Shown here: positions 39,265 through 64,000 of the stretch, piece by piece
Layout: each line of letters begins with the position of its first letter
How positions within the stretch are numbered: position 1 is the first letter of the stretch
Source of the DNA: Amorphochlora amoebiformis
Lineage: Eukaryota; Cercozoa; Chlorarachniophyceae
Direction: 5' to 3'
Assembly (NCBI GenBank): GCA_054601695.1
Contig: BAAHQB010000049.1
Span: forward strand, 496,001 to 560,000
Length of the DNA stretch: 64,000 nt
The notes under the pieces: generated by a model
Databases searched by the model: none
The model's input: only the letters and a program-made list of their open reading frames with translations
Told to the model about the DNA's origin: nothing
Translations under genes and position numbers: made by a program

Positions 39265-39932
39265 CATACACATATATACAAATAAGTATACATACCGTTA
39301 GACTCCGACACATTCATACTATGCCCACGCCGTTTCAGGGTCTTAGGGTTGGAATTAGCGTTAGGGTTAGTACAACGAGGGCTTATGGTTAGGGTTAGGA
39401 TGTCGAGGATTAGGGTTCGGATTAGGCTGGCGATTTTAAGGTCAAGTTTAGGGTTAGGGTTAGGGTTAGGATTAGGATTGGGGAGAGAATGGAGATAATT
39501 AGACAGAGAGAAGGAGAGAAATAGACTTATTTGGATAAGTGAATAGATAGAATATAATCGGATGTGTTTAGGTGGAGAGAGAGAGAGAAAAAAAAAAGAA
39601 AAGGGAGAGAAAAGAGAGAAGAGAGAGATGAAGAGAAAGTACTCATCATCTGCCAGTCTCAGATCTAGGCTATATCTAGAGTGATACGGAATCTTCAATA
39701 TCTCTCCCTTCTCCTCTCTTCTCTCTCTTGCGCTCTCTCTTCTCTCTCTTGCGCTCTCTCTTCTCTCTTTTGCGCTCTCTCTTCTCTCTCTTGCGCTCTC
39801 TCTTCTCTCTCTTGCGCTCTCTCTTCTCTCTCTTGCGCTCTCTCTTCTCTCTCTTGCGCTCTCTCTTCTGTCTTTTATCTCTCTCCTTCTGTCCATTCTC
39901 ACTCTAATGGCACAGAAAGAAGACATTGTCAT
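32777..39932 (-). CDS. Arg/Glu-rich coiled-coil protein, N-terminal part
   Basis: Minus-strand exons: 39932-39643 (start>2), 39381-39296 (2>1), 37653-37577 (2>1), 36652-36630 (1>0), 36397-36345 (0>2), 35270-35135 (2>0), 34886-34773 (0>0), 34132-34095 (0>2), 33302-33245 (2>0), 32898-32881 (0>0), 32810-32777 (0>1). Every adjacent junction matches except one gap (1>2) between 39296 and 37653; 38074-38042 (2>2) is a candidate part of it. Exon 1 opens MTMSSFC and contains eight heptads close to RRESARE, a charged helix. Later segments: [46 protein letters not shown] and [13 protein letters not shown]. The pattern is a coiled coil with basic stretches, possibly cytoskeletal or nuclear; no family is recognised. 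It probably continues into the gene ending at 22312. Confidence 0.58.
33480..34775. repeat. CT-rich tract then A-rich GGAAACAAAAGAGAAAAA repeats
   Basis: 33480-34085 is polypyrimidine with short CTATCTATCT-type words and a CCTAAATATCTGTCTCTCC-like unit repeated at about 33600 and 33680. 34440-34770 is A-rich with a repeating CGGAAACAAAAGAGAAAAA motif. Both are intronic to the minus-strand gene and surround the exon at 34132-34095. Confidence 0.85.
35519..35555 (-). repeat. Partial copy of exon 35270-35135 (acceptor-side)
   Basis: Minus strand: TTATCCAG then CTCTCCAGTAAAGAAAAC..AAGAAATTGACG, against the true exon's TATTCAG then CTCTCTGATTGATGAGAAC..ACAAATCGACC. It lies upstream in transcript order and stops within 35 nt. 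A weaker related island is at about 35895-35934. Confidence 0.6.
37310..38590. repeat. Telomere-like arrays with a repeated TTATTCAGCATGTCTTAGTC island
   Basis: CCCTAA at 37310-37475, then TTAGGG from 37654 to about 38580. The word ATTCAG.ATGTCTTAGTC occurs four times (about 37707, 37762, 37910, 37977), each after a GATCA/GATGA word. The last unit is longer and contains the candidate exon 38074-38042. The CCCTAG at 37654 (minus sense) is the acceptor of exon 37653-37577. Confidence 0.8.
38590..38961. repeat. Tandem duplication, about 165 bp, period about 205 bp
   Basis: Copies 38590-38752 and 38795-38961 share GTCAACCACCTT.CCCTA..., ACATTGACCACAAATGTGTACAC, CTTCAACCAGCA and CTACTATTCCCACG in the same order, about 90% identical by eye. 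Both end next to (AT)n. No phase-compatible exon was found, although the minus strand shows GGAATAGTAGA.G before GTATGC in both. Confidence 0.8.
39721..39868 (-). repeat. Coding minisatellite, 21-bp unit x about 7-8
   Basis: The plus strand shows CTCTCTTGCGCTCTCTCTTCT units (one with TTTTGC). On the minus strand they encode the RRESARE heptads of exon 1. Unit length is a multiple of three, so array changes keep the frame. Confidence 0.9.
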
Positions 39933-59507
<19,575 letters not shown>

Positions 59508-59726
59508 TTCTCAATATGTAGAATGTGTCCCACCTACTGGGTAGACTAAGGAAAAATAATCTTGAGAAAATCAAGGGAGAGCGCGAGAGGGGGGGGAAGA
59601 ACGGGACTTCGAAGAAGGCCAGGGATGGGCGGTGGGTGCCGGTCTCGTGGGTAATCGTTGGCGTTTTGATTTCAGTCCCCGGGATCCCCGGAGGAAAAGG
59701 TGATATTATCGGGAATACCCGGTGTT
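59508..59726. promoter_or_regulatory. Divergent promoter between the LRR gene and the membrane-protein gene
   Basis: 219 bp between two head-to-head ATGs, with no (AT)n, mixed to GC-rich, matching the composition of the 7.1-7.3 kb divergent spacer. A weak frame runs through it on the plus strand from a GTG; the first ATG of the downstream gene is at 59727. Confidence 0.45.
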
Positions 59727-62974
<3,248 letters not shown>

Positions 62975-64000
62975 CAAAACCTATCCCTATTCCACTCTCT
63001 CTTCTATCTATTGTACTCTTTCACATTGTACTCTTTCACTTTTTCTTTTTTTTTCCTCTTTTCTATTTGATCCTCTCTCGTTCTCTCTTTCTTATCCCGT
63101 TTTCTCTATTTCCAAATTTCTCTCCAGGAAGGGTGGACGAGAGAGGAAAGAGAGAGCGAGAGAGGGAGAGAGAAAGAGAGATAGAGAGAGAAAGAAGTGT
63201 GCATATATATAGAAATAGAGAAGAGAGATGAGAGATGCAGGAAGAAAGAGAGCAAGAGAAAGAGAAAGAGAAAGAAAAAAGGAGAAAGAGTGATTAGATA
63301 GAATGAGAGTCGGAAAGAGATAGGGATATAGTGATATATAGACAGAAAAAGGGAGAAAGTGAGAGAAGGAAAGAGAGGGTGAGATAAAGAATGAGAATCA
63401 GTAAGAAAAACAAAGAGACAGAAAGGCATTTAGGAGAAAGGCAATTAGGAGAACTCTCTATATCTCTCCCTCCGCCTTTCTCCTTCCCATTCCGCTTGTC
63501 TCTTTCTTCCCCCATACCCTCTCCTCTCTGATGTCACTTTCTTTCCTTCTCTCTTACTTTCCTCTTATCTTTCTCCTTCTCTCTCTCTTTCCTCATATCT
63601 TTCTCCTTATCTCTCTTTCTTCCGTAACCCTGATTCTTTCTCTCTCTCTCTCTCTCTCTTTCTTACTCCCTAATATTTCTTTCTCTCTCTTTCTATTTTC
63701 TTCTCTTTTTTTAATTGTTTCTATTTCTTACTTTCTCTTTCTCTTTCTCCCTCTCTTTCTCTCACTCTCTCTCTCTCTCTTTTTCTTACTCTCTTTTTCT
63801 TACTCTCTTTTTCATTCTTTCTATCTTTCTTTCTCTCTTTCTAGCTCCCTTTTCCTTTCTCTTCTTTATTTGTTTCTCTATCTCTTTCTCTGTCTCTTTC
63901 TCTATCTTTTTCTCTATCTTTTTCTCTATCTCTTTCTCTATTTTTTTCTCTATCTTCTTCTCTATCTCTCGCTCTTTCGCTAAGTCTTTCCCTCTCTCTT
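62975..64000. repeat. CT-rich and GA-rich tracts, 3' flank
   Basis: Polypyrimidine (62990-63120), polypurine (63130-63430), then CTCTTTCT/TTTCTCTATCT units to the edge. Open frames are Ser/Leu/Phe repeats. No gene seen. Confidence 0.9.

Noticed and set aside
63106-63983. Long Ser/Leu/Phe frames at the right edge
   Set aside because: CT-rich simple sequence with no splice-phase support.

Overview
The window looks like a piece of nuclear genome from an intron-rich eukaryote, probably a microbial one. Reasons: GT-AG introns in every gene but one, TTAGGG-type telomere-like arrays in both orientations, a tRNA-derived SINE family, a terminal-inverted-repeat element, very long (AT)n, (GA)n and (CT)n tracts, and eukaryotic protein families (Mpv17/PMP22, DTW-domain tRNA modifier, Ras-like GTPase, ribonuclease-inhibitor-type LRR protein). 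I cannot name the species.

Most open reading frames here are translated (AT)n, (GA)n or telomere repeat. The real coding sequence is in small exons (about 10-290 nt) set in AT-microsatellite introns. I found them by looking for non-repetitive islands bounded by AG and GT whose reading phases join up. Layout: (1) 526-4760, minus, Ras-like GTPase running off the left edge; (2) 5572-5884, a 313-bp inverted-repeat element; (3) 6433-7062 (or 7254), minus, Mpv17/PMP22 protein, the only single-exon gene; (4) 7349-14534, plus, complete 11-exon DTW-domain gene (270 aa), divergent from (3); (5) about 15.8-19.0 kb or further, plus, partial helical protein; (6) 22312-39932, minus, one long (or two adjacent) coiled-coil, low-complexity gene(s) with two tandem families of complete exons; (7) about 41.1-59.5 kb, minus, large LRR gene with a basic Ser/Arg-rich tail; (8) 59727-62974, plus, complete 5-exon gene for a 166-aa single-pass membrane protein, divergent from (7). 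Genes 5 and 6 converge on an intergenic block at 21.6-22.3 kb. SINE copies lie at 27.7, 45.8, 47.1 and 51.9 kb.

The most unusual observation is a repeated architecture around the exons. Many exons have one to five degenerate partial copies in the neighbouring intron. Copies carrying the acceptor plus the 5' part of the exon lie in the upstream intron. Copies carrying the 3' part plus the donor lie in the downstream intron. I see this in five genes on both strands. In addition, several splice sites lie inside telomere-like repeats (acceptors ending CCCTAG, donors GTTAGGG or GTAACCC). All gene models are hand-derived from sequence. No alignment, RNA data or database search was available.
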